A stretch of DNA of 41,841 nt from an uncultured Oscillospiraceae bacterium (GTDB taxonomy: Bacteria > Bacillota > Clostridia > Oscillospirales > Oscillospiraceae), in NCBI GenBank assembly GCA_910585265.1, contig CAJUCA010000029.1, positions 1-41,841 of the forward strand, written 5' to 3'. The position numbers and the translations under genes are program-made. Shown piece by piece: positions 32,439-40,445 of the stretch (positions are counted from its first letter, which is position 1; every line of letters starts with the position of its first letter). Under the pieces are notes generated by a model that made no database searches, had not been told where the DNA came from, and was given only the letters and a program-made list of their open reading frames with translations.

Positions 32439-34199
32439 TTATACCTCCTCATGGAACAGCGCCTTCAAGCTGGCCGCAATATCAGCCTCCAGGGCGGTGA
32501 TCCGCTCCACGATGTCCTCCACCGGCTCCGGGGGCTGGTACTCGTAGAAGTACTGGGTCATGGGGATCTCATATCCAACCTTGGTCTTCTTCTTGTCAAT
32601 CCAGGCATCGGGGGCGTAGGGTAGCACCTCCCGCTCAAAATAGCGGTCAATGTCCTGCACCAACGGCACATTTTCCGTGTCCCGCAGGGCGGGGTCCGCC
32701 ACGGGCTTGCCCTTTTTCAGCACGATCTCCCCCTGCTCGTCCCGCAGGGGCCGCTCCACTACGATCTTGTTGTAGCCGAACTCCTCCGAGCCGAACACCT
32801 TGCTCTCGCAATACACGCCGCCCTTTTCTCCATACACAGCACCGTCCCGGTACTCGCCGTAGGCCCGCACAATCAGGCCCCGGCACAGGTCAGTGATGTC
32901 ATTGCGCTTGGTGCCTATGTTTTTCCTGCGGGATTCGTAGCAGTGGGAGGCGTCGATCAGCTGCACCTTCCCGGTGCGGTAGTCTGGCTTGTCCTTGGAC
33001 AGCACCCAGATATAGGTGCTGATACCTGTGTTCATAAACTGGTCGGTGGAGAGCTGGATGATGGCGTCCAGCCAGTCGTTCTCCAGGATGTACTGCCGGA
33101 TACAGGAGGGCCCACTGCCAGCGTCCCCGGAGAACAGCGGAGAACCGTTCTGGATGATGGCCATTTTGCCGTTGGGTGCCAGCTTGGACAGGCCATTCAA
33201 GAGAAAGAGCTGCTGCCCGTCGCTGATCTTAGGCAGGCCCGGAGCAAAGCGGCCCAGTTCTCCCATAGCAGCCTCTGCCTCCACCGCTTTCTGTTCCCGC
33301 TTCCAGTCGATTCCGAAAGGAGGGTTGGAGATGCAGTATTGGAAGGTAAAGCCTTTGAACTGGTCATCGGAGAGGGTATCACCGAACCGCATATTGTTGG
33401 GATCGCCGCCCCGGATCATCATATCGGCCTTGGCGATAGCATAGGTGGCCGGATTCAGCTCCTGGCCAAAGCAGGTCACCTCGATCTCCTCGTTCAAGTC
33501 GTGGATGCGTTCCTCCATACAGGACAGCATCTGGGAGGTACCCATTGCCATGTCGTAGACGGTGACGTTCCCGGCCTGGCTCAAATCAGCGTCGGACAGG
33601 AGGATGTCGGTCATCAGGTAGATGATGTCCCGGCTGGTGAAGTGCGCCCCGGCTTCCTCGTCGTAGGACTCTGAAAAACGCTTCACCAGATCCTCAAAGA
33701 TGTACCCGCAGTCCACGGCGCTGATCTTGTCCGGGCCAAGATAGCCTTTGGGAGAGGCAAACTCCTTGATGACTAGGTAGAGAGAGTTACATTCCACCAT
33801 GCGCTTGATGATGTTGTCGAAATCGAATTTGGCAAGGACATCTTGGACATTGGCGGAGAACCCCGCCAGATAGTCCCGGAAGTTGGCCTCAATGTTATCG
33901 GGGTCGGCCAGCAGCAGATCAAATGTAAACTTGCTGGTGTTATAAAACTGATAGCCGCTGGCACGGGTGAGAAAGCCATCAATCACGGCCAGCTTTTTCA
34001 CCTTCTCATACTGTTCCTGCACGGCGGCATGGGTGGGGAGCAGACAGTCGTGGAACCGCTTTACCACCGTCATGGGAAGAATCACAAGGCCATATTCATG
34101 GGGTTTGAAATAGCCAAAGAGGGCGTTGGCTATATTCCAGATGATGGTGGCCTTTTCCTGAATATTGATGCCTACCTCGGCAATTCTATTATTCGTCAT
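32439..34199 (-). CDS. hsdM: Type I DNA methyltransferase, M subunit (HsdM)
   Basis: 586-aa N6-adenine methylase subunit. The N-terminal HsdM_N helical domain (IIWNIANALFGYFKPHEYG, LPMTVVKRF) is followed by GAHFTSRDIIYLM and VYDMAMGTSQML (AdoMet loop; the usual PxCGTGG is degenerate but keeps G-T), FGQELNP, and SNPPFG, the catalytic NPPF/Y motif. The C-terminus YEIPMTQYFYEYQPPEPVEDI is the usual tail. HsdM normally needs HsdS to read its target; none is found in the window, so target choice is unclear. It lies 37 bases after the DUF262 gene with GGGGGAG before its ATG. Confidence 0.94.
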   Translation of the reverse strand: MTNNRIAEVGINIQEKATIIWNIANALFGYFKPHEYGLVILPMTVVKRFHDCLLPTHAAVQEQYEKVKKLAVIDGFLTRASGYQFYNTSKFTFDLLLADPDNIEANFRDYLAGFSANVQDVLAKFDFDNIIKRMVECNSLYLVIKEFASPKGYLGPDKISAVDCGYIFEDLVKRFSESYDEEAGAHFTSRDIIYLMTDILLSDADLSQAGNVTVYDMAMGTSQMLSCMEERIHDLNEEIEVTCFGQELNPATYAIAKADMMIRGGDPNNMRFGDTLSDDQFKGFTFQYCISNPPFGIDWKREQKAVEAEAAMGELGRFAPGLPKISDGQQLFLLNGLSKLAPNGKMAIIQNGSPLFSGDAGSGPSCIRQYILENDWLDAIIQLSTDQFMNTGISTYIWVLSKDKPDYRTGKVQLIDASHCYESRRKNIGTKRNDITDLCRGLIVRAYGEYRDGAVYGEKGGVYCESKVFGSEEFGYNKIVVERPLRDEQGEIVLKKGKPVADPALRDTENVPLVQDIDRYFEREVLPYAPDAWIDKKKTKVGYEIPMTQYFYEYQPPEPVEDIVERITALEADIAASLKALFHEEV

Positions 34200-34236
34200 A
34201 ATTGCTCCCCCACTCCGAAATCATTTTTATGCCGTT

Positions 34237-36789
34237 TCAGATGGTTGTATTGAAATACTCCTCCAGATGCTTTTTAAACGCGGCGAGAATAGCCGCGCCT
34301 TGTTCCGCATGGAACTGTGCCATGCGGGGCCAGTCCGTTTCCCGTGATATATCCACATCAGTGAGAATACACGATATTTTGCTGGATTTGTTCTCGTCCG
34401 AACGGTTCCAAGCCAGCTCGGATCCCATGGCCGCTTCAATTTCTTCCTTCCGCATGAACAGGTGATCAAAGACCGCCTTATTCTGCCCTTTTTCAGCCAT
34501 TCCCAGATAGAGCTCCACCCGGGCCCCATCAAAGTTGGACACACAGTTAATACAAACGCCAGGTATGCCAATAAAGCCAGAAACATAATTGTTCGCAACA
34601 GGATTTATATTGCTGAACGGACCGTTGCCACCAAACGCTGCTTTGATAGCGGGCAGCGCGTACTCCCAATACTTTTTCCTGATCTCATGCCGGGAACCTG
34701 TGGCAACATCTGTGCCTTCCTCATCTCTAAGATAGAAAACAAGTTCGCTTTCCTCCACACCGAACAGCGCAAACAGTTTTCGAAGCACATTGATTTTGTA
34801 TTGTGTGTCTGTGCCGGTCCAAACAAATATATTCGTGTCGATTTGCCTGCATGAACTGAAGGTATCCGCCGATGTGCTGAAATGCAGAGTCAGGTCTGCG
34901 TCTGAATCCTGCGAAACCGCCAGCTTTGTGAGAACAGCCTTATTCTCAGCGTGAAGGCTGGAAATGACCTGCTGGTACATATCCACCCAACTGGCGGCGG
35001 GCTGCTCTGCGCCCTGGAAACTGTATTTAGAAAGAGTCCTGCCCGTCAGCACCACGTCTTCGTCAAGTGAAACCATATCCATCTGCTTTTCCGGCGGCTG
35101 GTAATCTGAAACTGGGTACGTCCATATTTCGATGACCCGCTTTTGCAGATGTTGTCCCCGTTCTTCCAACTCAACGAGTCCCCACCGCTCTTTCTGAGCG
35201 ATCCACTGATTGATCCGCAGGCCGGAATCCTTGAATCCGTGAGGCATATCCCGCTTCTCCAAAAAGGGGCTGTTGGAATACTTTGAATTGTATCCGGTAA
35301 GCGTTAAATTTGAAAGACGGTGCAGCCATGTATTATGGATATCCTCGTAGTCCTCGCCCAATTCGCTGATCCACACAGGCGTAAGGTGCTGAGGCATAAT
35401 GTGTTCAATGGAGTATTCCCCTTTGTCCAGATGCTGCCAGACATCCTTCGTCTCCACAGTTCCCCCATTTTCCAGCCGCTCAAACAGATATAGCTTATTT
35501 TTGGAATTCATACCATAAATGTTCCGCGTCACCATGCACTCCGCAAATTCTCCATCAGACGGGAACCTGGCCCGATCTTTTTTGCTGAGCAGCGCATATT
35601 TGAACTTTTCTACGTAGTGGTCTTCGCTGCCGTCCATACGAATGATCTCCCGATGGAGTAGCAGGAATATCTTATTCAGAGCGTTTGTGGGGAGGTCGCA
35701 GATCATGCGGCGGAAAATGTAGTTCTCCGTTGTCCGAAATATCTCATATAAACCATCTGCGGTGATGGTATCTCCCTCCCACAGACGCAACGCCTCCAGG
35801 AAGTACGGACGGGTAACTGTAGTGGACAATCTGTTAAGCCGGTAAATGCAACCATTCAGCCGTTCGTCAGCAGAATTCCCCTTGAGCAGGATCGCATACC
35901 GTTTCGCGTAGTCCAGCAGATCTCTCAGCAGCATTTCCACATCGTTTCCAGCGTTGTCTTCCACATATCGCTTGAATGCTGCGTAAATTCCGTTTATATT
36001 GGGCGTACTCTGCTGCTTCACGCTTAAGTAATCCCGGACAAAGGCGCTGACGTCATAGTCCGTAAACTCCTCAATCCTGTTCCAGTACTTTTCATAAAAC
36101 TTATTCTGCCGCTCAGTTTCCAGCCCCATCAGGATATAATTCCGAATCTTATCACCTTCGCTCAGGTCAAGGCCAGTGGAATTCAGGCTCTCGAAGATCA
36201 ACTGAGGGTTGTCCTCGTGGTTGAGGCTGATGTTGATAATCTCCAAACGGCAGACAGCGTCGAAAAGCTCGTCTACCGTCAGTTCACCCCGCTGGATCCG
36301 CTCATAAAAATACTGATAATTGATAGTCAGGTTGGAATCGGGAATATGTTCCTCATCCCTTTCAAATAAAAAACCAAACGCCTTCTGATCGTTTTTGATT
36401 GGCTTCAGCTTAATCCGCTTTTCTTCCGGCTCATATTCATCAATCAAATATTTTTTCAGTATTTTGTCAGGCAACTGCCTATCTTGGGAAACGGCAATTT
36501 TCTTCTGGAGTAAATGATACATGGCCAGGAGCAACAGCGAAACGGTGGTCAGTCGCTGCTGTCCATCGATAATCAGAAATTCCTCCATCGTTCCACTCTC
36601 ACTCTGGACAGACACAATACTTCCAAAGAAGTGGCTTTTGCGGTTTTGGCGGATCACTTTGACCAAATCGTCATAGAGCTGCTTGCAATGTTCCATTTTC
36701 CAATCGTAATTGCGCTGATAAACCGGGATCACGAAACGTTTCGACGCGCCGTCCATGTACTTGATCAGCTTCTGGGCATTTCCATTCAT
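34237..36789 (-). CDS. DUF262/DUF1524 (GmrSD/SspE-type) protein with DUF4268-like end
   Basis: 850 aa, first gene of the operon. Residues ~15-85 carry IPVYQRNYDW and LIIDGQQRLTTVSLLLLAM, the DUF262 nucleotide-hydrolysing signature. Near residues 465-515 EHIMPQHL, then LHRLSNLTLTGYNSKYSNSPF, form the DUF1524 HNH-type nuclease core. The C-terminal ~200 residues (VELYLGMAEKGQNKAVFDHLF to LEEYF) resemble DUF4268. Proteins of this layout include the type IV restriction enzyme GmrSD and SspE of phosphorothioate defense, which attack modified or phage DNA. Its place directly before hsdM-hsdR suggests a joint anti-phage role. The start has AAGGAG eight bases upstream. It is AT-richer than its neighbours, a sign of separate origin. 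Confidence 0.9.
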   Translation of the reverse strand: MNGNAQKLIKYMDGASKRFVIPVYQRNYDWKMEHCKQLYDDLVKVIRQNRKSHFFGSIVSVQSESGTMEEFLIIDGQQRLTTVSLLLLAMYHLLQKKIAVSQDRQLPDKILKKYLIDEYEPEEKRIKLKPIKNDQKAFGFLFERDEEHIPDSNLTINYQYFYERIQRGELTVDELFDAVCRLEIINISLNHEDNPQLIFESLNSTGLDLSEGDKIRNYILMGLETERQNKFYEKYWNRIEEFTDYDVSAFVRDYLSVKQQSTPNINGIYAAFKRYVEDNAGNDVEMLLRDLLDYAKRYAILLKGNSADERLNGCIYRLNRLSTTVTRPYFLEALRLWEGDTITADGLYEIFRTTENYIFRRMICDLPTNALNKIFLLLHREIIRMDGSEDHYVEKFKYALLSKKDRARFPSDGEFAECMVTRNIYGMNSKNKLYLFERLENGGTVETKDVWQHLDKGEYSIEHIMPQHLTPVWISELGEDYEDIHNTWLHRLSNLTLTGYNSKYSNSPFLEKRDMPHGFKDSGLRINQWIAQKERWGLVELEERGQHLQKRVIEIWTYPVSDYQPPEKQMDMVSLDEDVVLTGRTLSKYSFQGAEQPAASWVDMYQQVISSLHAENKAVLTKLAVSQDSDADLTLHFSTSADTFSSCRQIDTNIFVWTGTDTQYKINVLRKLFALFGVEESELVFYLRDEEGTDVATGSRHEIRKKYWEYALPAIKAAFGGNGPFSNINPVANNYVSGFIGIPGVCINCVSNFDGARVELYLGMAEKGQNKAVFDHLFMRKEEIEAAMGSELAWNRSDENKSSKISCILTDVDISRETDWPRMAQFHAEQGAAILAAFKKHLEEYFNTTI

Positions 36790-36849
36790 TTTTTCGCACT
36801 CCTTCAGCTCTTTACCTGTGGAATTGCCAAATTTTTTGGAAGTATAGTC

Positions 36850-36878
36850 ATTATATACTATCTGCCCCTTTGTTGCAA
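36850..36878 (-). promoter_or_regulatory. Promoter of the DUF262-hsdM-hsdR operon
   Basis: Minus strand TTGCAA (36873-36878), 17-base spacer, perfect TATAAT (36850-36855). It is 60 bases before the start of the DUF262 gene. Confidence 0.8.
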
Positions 36879-37051
36879 TCCACTTTTACCGCAGTATGAC
36901 AGTCAAACATGATCTTTTGCGTATATTCCCTACAGCTTGAATAGCCTCCCAGTGTATCCGCTACCTGCTGCACCTTCTCCTCTGCAATATCATAAAGGGC
37001 GCACACGTCCTCTCTGTGCTCTCTTAAACAGATACCCCAGCGCTTCGGCTT
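36851..37051 (-). pseudogene. Coding remnant without a start
   Basis: A 66-codon open stretch from after the TGA at 37052 to the TAA at 36851 reads like protein (EHREDVCALYDIAEEKVQQV, GGYSSCREYTQKIMFDCH), but has no start codon or ribosome site. The promoter of the DUF262 operon overlaps its end. It is probably the tail of a deleted gene; the family is not recognised. Confidence 0.35.
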
Positions 37052-37088
37052 TCACCTGAAAGAATCATGTCGGTTCCCGAAATTCAAT

Positions 37089-37253
37089 TCAAACCAAGCT
37101 CCACTCAAGCATTTCCCGCACCAGGCGGTTCCCAACGGTGGTGCCCTCCGGTAGCAGGAACATCGCCACCTGGTTCTCTACGCCGCCATCGCTAATCAAA
37201 TGGGCGTAGTCTCCGTCAATGGATTTTACGGTATAATAGACAGGTTCCACCAT
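37089..37253 (-). CDS. Small unknown protein (54 aa)
   Basis: The ATG at 37253 gives MVEPVYYTVKSIDGDYAHL, then a mid part ENQVAMFLLPEGTTVGNRL, ending MLEWSLV. The strong beta pattern (YYTVKSIDGDYAHLISD, VAMFLLPEG) fits a small barrel-like domain. I have seen similar short proteins in Clostridia but cannot name the family. It overlaps the Nudix frame by 28 nt and so is probably the third gene of the same minus-strand unit (96-aa protein, Nudix, this one). Confidence 0.6.
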   Translation of the reverse strand: MVEPVYYTVKSIDGDYAHLISDGGVENQVAMFLLPEGTTVGNRLVREMLEWSLV

Positions 37254-37644
37254 GATTTCCCCCTCAATTTCTTTAAGATTGTCTCGTCTGCAGGGCAGAA
37301 TTCATACTGCGGGATATCTTCCACCGTGATCCAGCGGATATCGTTGTGCTCCAGCATTTGCGGTGTCCCCTCACGGATTGCGGCATTGAACAGCGTCAGA
37401 TGCACATTCAAATCTGGGTAGTCGTGGTCTACCTCCATAAACACCCCACCCACCGAAATCGTAACAGCCAGTTCCTCCCGGCACTCCCGAACCAATGCCG
37501 CTCCTTTGTCTCGCCCGACTCCACCTTGCCGCCCACGAACTCCCATAAAAGGCCCCGGGCCTTGTGGGCGGGGCGCTGACAGATGAGGAATCTCTCCCTG
37601 TCCCAAATGAGAACCGCCACCACTTCCGTCACTTTTTTCTCCAC
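37226..37644 (-). pseudogene. Nudix hydrolase (MutT-like), one-base frameshift
   Basis: It would hydrolyse oxidised nucleotides such as 8-oxo-dGTP. The first part (EKKVTEVVAVLIWDRERFLICQRP to GGKVESGETK) and the second part (AALVRECREELAV to CPADETILKKL) lie in different frames. Together they rebuild the Nudix box GxxxxxExxxxxxxREUxEExGU exactly if one base is added at AAAGGAG/CGGCA (near 37500). The start is GTG at 37644 with AGGGGTG before it. The span of 419 nt plus one base is 420 nt, or 139 aa. Either a recent mutation or a sequencing error. Confidence 0.85.
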
Positions 37645-37656
37645 GCCGACCACCCC

Positions 37657-37947
37657 TCACGTCAATTCGTCGATCCGATCCTCCACTTCACTGAGCAAGT
37701 CCTCCAAGCTCTCGTGGGCGTCCGCCCACCGCTCAAACGCCTCGCCGACCATGTCCTCCGGCTCCTCCTCGTCCATATCGCACAGCCGGGCTTCCAGTTC
37801 CGCCCGATACTTCTTCAGCTCCTCCAAAGACAGACCATCCAGTTCGTTGCCCAAGGCCGCGAACCATTCCCCGTCCTGCTTGGTGAAGCGGACGGTCAGC
37901 TCCAAGTCCAGCGCCTGCTCCATCACCTTTTTGAAAAAGTCGATCAT
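37657..37947 (-). CDS. Small acidic helical protein of unknown function
   Basis: 96 aa from the ATG at 37947 (GGAGG, 7-base spacing). It starts MIDFFKKVMEQALDLELTVRF and is then very acidic (DMDEEEPEDMV, LLSEVEDRIDELT), with a helical second half. No family is recognised. The stop lies 13 bases before the Nudix GTG, so the two form an operon. It is divergent from the peptide deformylase gene. Confidence 0.68.
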   Translation of the reverse strand: MIDFFKKVMEQALDLELTVRFTKQDGEWFAALGNELDGLSLEELKKYRAELEARLCDMDEEEPEDMVGEAFERWADAHESLEDLLSEVEDRIDELT

Positions 37948-37974
37948 CGTGCCGCCTCCAAACACAGGAAGGAT

Positions 37975-38003
37975 TTGCTTTCCTGCCCTATTCGTGGTAT
38001 CTT
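37975..38003 (+). promoter_or_regulatory. Predicted promoter of the deformylase operon
   Basis: TTGCTT (37975-37980), 17-base spacer, TATCTT (37998-38003) with extended CGTGG. It is 69 bases before the def start. Confidence 0.6.
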
Positions 38004-38009
38004 ATTGGC

Positions 38010-38038
38010 AGTATATCACAAATCCGCCGCCGGGGAAA
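38010..38038 (-). promoter_or_regulatory. Predicted divergent promoter of the 96-aa protein/Nudix unit
   Basis: Minus strand TATACT (38010-38015), 17-base spacer and a weak TTTCCC -35 (38033-38038). The two divergent promoters lie back to back within 65 bases. Confidence 0.5.
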
Positions 38039-38071
38039 GTACCGGCGGCGATATTGGGGGAGCTGATAGTT

Positions 38072-38482
38072 ATGGTTCGTGAGATCATGCACGATGAGGC
38101 ATTTTTGGATCAGAAGGCCGAGGCCGCCACCCTTGAAGATTTGCCGATCGCTCAGGATCTGCTGGACACCCTCGCCGCCCACAAGGACGGCTGTGTGGGC
38201 ATGGCGGCCAACATGATCGGCGTGAACAAGCGCATCATCGTCTTTGACAACGAGGGCGCCTACATGGTCATGTTCAACCCGGAAATCGTCAAAAAGTCCG
38301 GGCCCTACCAGGCGGAGGAGGGCTGCCTTTCCCTGTCCGGCGTCTGCAAGGCCAAGCGTTGGAAATCTATCAAAGTTCAGTATCAGAACGAGAAGTTCCA
38401 AACCCGCTTCAAAACCTTTACCGGCTGGACGGCCCAGATCATCCAGCATGAGATCGACCACTGCGAGGGGGTGTTGGTCTGA
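38072..38482 (+). CDS. def: Short peptide deformylase
   Basis: 136-aa metalloenzyme that removes the formyl group from nascent N-terminal Met. EEGCLSLSG holds the metal-binding Cys and QHEIDHCEG the two metal His and the catalytic Glu. The first motif reads GCVGMAANMIG; the family's usual Gln (AAxQ) is replaced by Met, as seen in a short Clostridia subgroup, so activity or specificity may differ. It is shorter than the usual 150-190 aa. It starts MVREIMHDEAFL at 38072. It is the first gene of a three-gene unit with one-base and overlapping junctions. As an accessory copy on a mobile element, it might give tolerance to deformylase inhibitors; this is inference. Confidence 0.9.
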   Translation: MVREIMHDEAFLDQKAEAATLEDLPIAQDLLDTLAAHKDGCVGMAANMIGVNKRIIVFDNEGAYMVMFNPEIVKKSGPYQAEEGCLSLSGVCKAKRWKSIKVQYQNEKFQTRFKTFTGWTAQIIQHEIDHCEGVLV

Positions 38483-38483
38483 C

Positions 38484-38933
38484 ATGGACATCGACGCCTG
38501 CATCGCCCGCCTGACGGGAAAGGACGCAAAAGCCGCTTACGCCCTCACGAAGCAGATCACAGCGGAAAGCCGGGATTCCGCCGCCTGGTATCCGTATTTT
38601 GATCGGTTTGCGGAGCTGCTGCGCCACAAAAACTCCCTGGTGCGGAACCGGGCCATCTCCATTCTGGCGGCCAACGCCCGCTGGGAGAAAGATGGGAAAT
38701 TTGATGTTCTACTGGACGAATTTCTGTCCCACATGACGGACAGCAAGCCCATCACCGCCCGTCAGTGTGTCGCAGTTCTGCCGGAAATCGCGGCGGCAAA
38801 GCCGGAACTCCTCCCCAGAATCCGTTCTGCGCTGAAACAGGCTGATCTCAGCGGTTATCCAGACAGTATGCGGCCCCTGGTTCTAAAAGACATTGTGGCG
38901 GCGCTCCAAAAAATGGACGGCGCAGAACCATGA
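38484..38933 (+). CDS. HEAT-like repeat protein
   Basis: 149 aa, starting one base after the def stop (TGA-C-ATG). Helical pairs (LRHKNSLVRNRAISILAANARWE, ITARQCVAVLPEIAAAKPEL) resemble HEAT/SufBD-type repeats with no catalytic residues. Such proteins bind partners or cofactors. The strict coupling to def and the next gene suggests a linked function; what that is cannot be read from sequence. Confidence 0.72.
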   Translation: MDIDACIARLTGKDAKAAYALTKQITAESRDSAAWYPYFDRFAELLRHKNSLVRNRAISILAANARWEKDGKFDVLLDEFLSHMTDSKPITARQCVAVLPEIAAAKPELLPRIRSALKQADLSGYPDSMRPLVLKDIVAALQKMDGAEP

Positions 38934-39454
38934 GCAGGGCTGAACCGATAGAACTGGGCCTGACCATCCCTCTCCAGCGGCATCTCTGCGTCAAAGCCCT
39001 GCCCCACGGCCAGGAGCTGGATCGACGCTTCTGCTGGGATCTTCACGTCATCCCCCTGCGTGGACGTTCCTCCCTGTTGGCAGTTCACAGCCACACTCGC
39101 TATACCTTCGTGCTCTACGATTTGACCCGCCCAGATTGGGAGCGTCTGCCGGAGGTCTTCCAGAAGGGCTTGACACGTAGCCTGTCCAGAGCCGGGTTCC
39201 CGGCTGAGGCGGCAAATCTGCTGTACGGCCCCGGTCAGTCGCTGTTCACCAAAACCCATGGCCGCCGGGAAGTGGCGTTCCTGAACCGGGCCTGGGATGA
39301 CGTGATGGCCGCTGAACTTGCCCTGGAAGAAAGCGTCCAAAGTCAACTGCTGCTCGACCAGCTCGTCAATGCCAAGCCCAGCCGGTGTGTGGGTTTCGAC
39401 GGCCTGGGTGCGGCAGCGGAACGGCTGGCCGCAGTGATCCGGGAGCTGTCCTAA
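38930..39454 (+). CDS. DUF6933-like protein
   Basis: 174 aa; overlaps the HEAT-like gene by 4 nt (ATGA). The pattern FCWDLHVIPLRGRSSLLAVHSHTRYTFVLYDL, then SLFTKTHGRREVAFLNRAWDDV matches a small Firmicutes family I know as DUF6933, whose function is unknown. It is the last gene of the def unit. It ends right at the second 48-bp repeat. Confidence 0.75.
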   Translation: MSRAEPIELGLTIPLQRHLCVKALPHGQELDRRFCWDLHVIPLRGRSSLLAVHSHTRYTFVLYDLTRPDWERLPEVFQKGLTRSLSRAGFPAEAANLLYGPGQSLFTKTHGRREVAFLNRAWDDVMAAELALEESVQSQLLLDQLVNAKPSRCVGFDGLGAAAERLAAVIRELS

Positions 39455-39502
39455 CTTGTTGTATGCGTCTTGTTGATATAGTTCCTCCCCAGATTTTGAG
39501 GT
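39455..39502 (+). repeat. 48-bp repeat, copy 2
   Basis: 42 of 48 bases match copy 1 at 21686-21733 in the same orientation. It begins directly after the DUF6933 stop. The stretch 39503-39625 shows no gene. Confidence 0.8.
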
Positions 39503-39625
39503 GGGGTGCTCTCAAAAATCAAGCCGCCAGGAGAGATAGCCCAGGGGTAAACAGATACGGGTATCCAAGCTAACGGCCATTCCACTTGGCGGTGCTTTGG
39601 ACAAGGCTGCGTGACTTCTCAGAAA

Positions 39626-39658
39626 AAACTGCGTGGCAGAAATCCCGCCACGCAGTTT
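39626..39658. terminator. Bidirectional terminator between DUF6933 and the 60-aa gene
   Basis: Perfect 12-bp stem AAACTGCGTGGC/GCCACGCAGTTT with a 9-base loop. It has A-runs on one side and TTTCATT on the other, between convergent genes. Confidence 0.82.
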
Positions 39659-39665
39659 CATTGCT

Positions 39666-39848
39666 TTATGCGTCCTTTTTTCTCCTGTTGCGCTGGGCTG
39701 CGGCACATTTAAATGCCTTATACATGGATGGCGATAATTCTGGACAATCCTCATCAAACTGGATTGCCCGCTCTGCCGCAGATCTGACTTCATCCAACTG
39801 CTCTTTGGAAGGCACCTGCCCATCTTCAATTGTAAAAGCTCTCATCAT
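39666..39848 (-). CDS. Small unknown protein (60 aa)
   Basis: The ATG at 39848 (AGGAGG, 7-base spacing) gives MMRAFTIEDGQVPSKEQLDE, then IQFDEDCPELSPSMYKAFK and a basic end RNRRKKDA. The shape (EQL-E, IxFDEDxPELSPxMxKAF) recalls small antitoxin-like or regulatory proteins found beside mobile genes in Clostridia, but no toxin partner is next to it. It has its own strong promoter (39901-39929). Confidence 0.65.
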   Translation of the reverse strand: MMRAFTIEDGQVPSKEQLDEVRSAAERAIQFDEDCPELSPSMYKAFKCAAAQRNRRKKDA

Positions 39849-39900
39849 AACAGAGCCTCCTTGCAATCAAATAAAGCGGAACCCTTTGCCACTTGAACAG

Positions 39901-39929
39901 AGTATAACACTATACCACAACAAAATCAA
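39901..39929 (-). promoter_or_regulatory. Promoter of the 60-aa gene
   Basis: Minus strand TTGATT (39924-39929), 17-base spacer, TATACT (39901-39906). Confidence 0.75.
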
Positions 39930-39977
39930 CCTGGCAGAGGACTTGAGGCGGTACAAAAGGTTTCCAGGACCCTGATG

Positions 39978-40073
39978 TTGACTTGTGCCTGTGGGTATGC
40001 TAAACTGGCTATAAACAGTAGTATCTCTCCCGTGGTAACGCTCAGTCTATCGTTTGTGGGATAGCCCAGTTTA
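39978..40073 (+). promoter_or_regulatory. Promoter and leader inverted repeat of the 86-aa gene
   Basis: TTGACT (39978-39983), 17-base spacer, TAAACT (40001-40006). TAAACTGGCTAT (40001-40012) can pair with ATAGCCCAGTTTA (40061-40073), one base bulged, so the -10 box is one arm of a 73-base inverted repeat. The leader from there to 40108 has no gene. Confidence 0.5.
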
Positions 40074-40108
40074 ACCTAATACGGAAAAAGTGTGAGGGCT
40101 GGTAAAGG

Positions 40109-40369
40109 ATGCTGGAAGAAAAATATCTGAGATTAGATGATTTGGCTGCACCTGATGGGTACGTTGCACCTTCCACTATCGAAGATTTAGCTTATATCAC
40201 CTATTTCCGCCAGACCTGCAGACGGTACAACATAGACTTTGCCATTGCGGATCAGGATGAGCGCGATTTTGTCATACGCATGGCAGAGAAAAATTTCGCT
40301 CAGAACGGGCTTGACCCATACGCCGACCCAGACGGCGCAAGGAGCGAATGGAAGCAGTGGACAGGATAG
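40109..40369 (+). CDS. Small acidic unknown protein (86 aa)
   Basis: The ATG at 40109 gives MLEEKYLRLDDLAAPDGYVA, then LAYITYFRQTCRRYNIDFAI and DERDFVIRMAEKNFAQNGLDPYADPDG. No family is recognised. The ribosome site is weak (GAGGG 11 bases away, or AAAGG directly at the ATG). It is the last gene before attR. Confidence 0.55.
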   Translation: MLEEKYLRLDDLAAPDGYVAPSTIEDLAYITYFRQTCRRYNIDFAIADQDERDFVIRMAEKNFAQNGLDPYADPDGARSEWKQWTG

Positions 40370-40445
40370 CCCCGGGGAGTATCTGCACTCCTACAAAACA
40401 GCACGTATTGGACACTAAATGGCCCTAAAAAGTTTCCGAGGACAG

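Noticed and set aside
18659..40445. Full integrative conjugative element
   Set aside because: No VirB4-, TraG- or other type IV secretion gene is present; only mobilization genes are.
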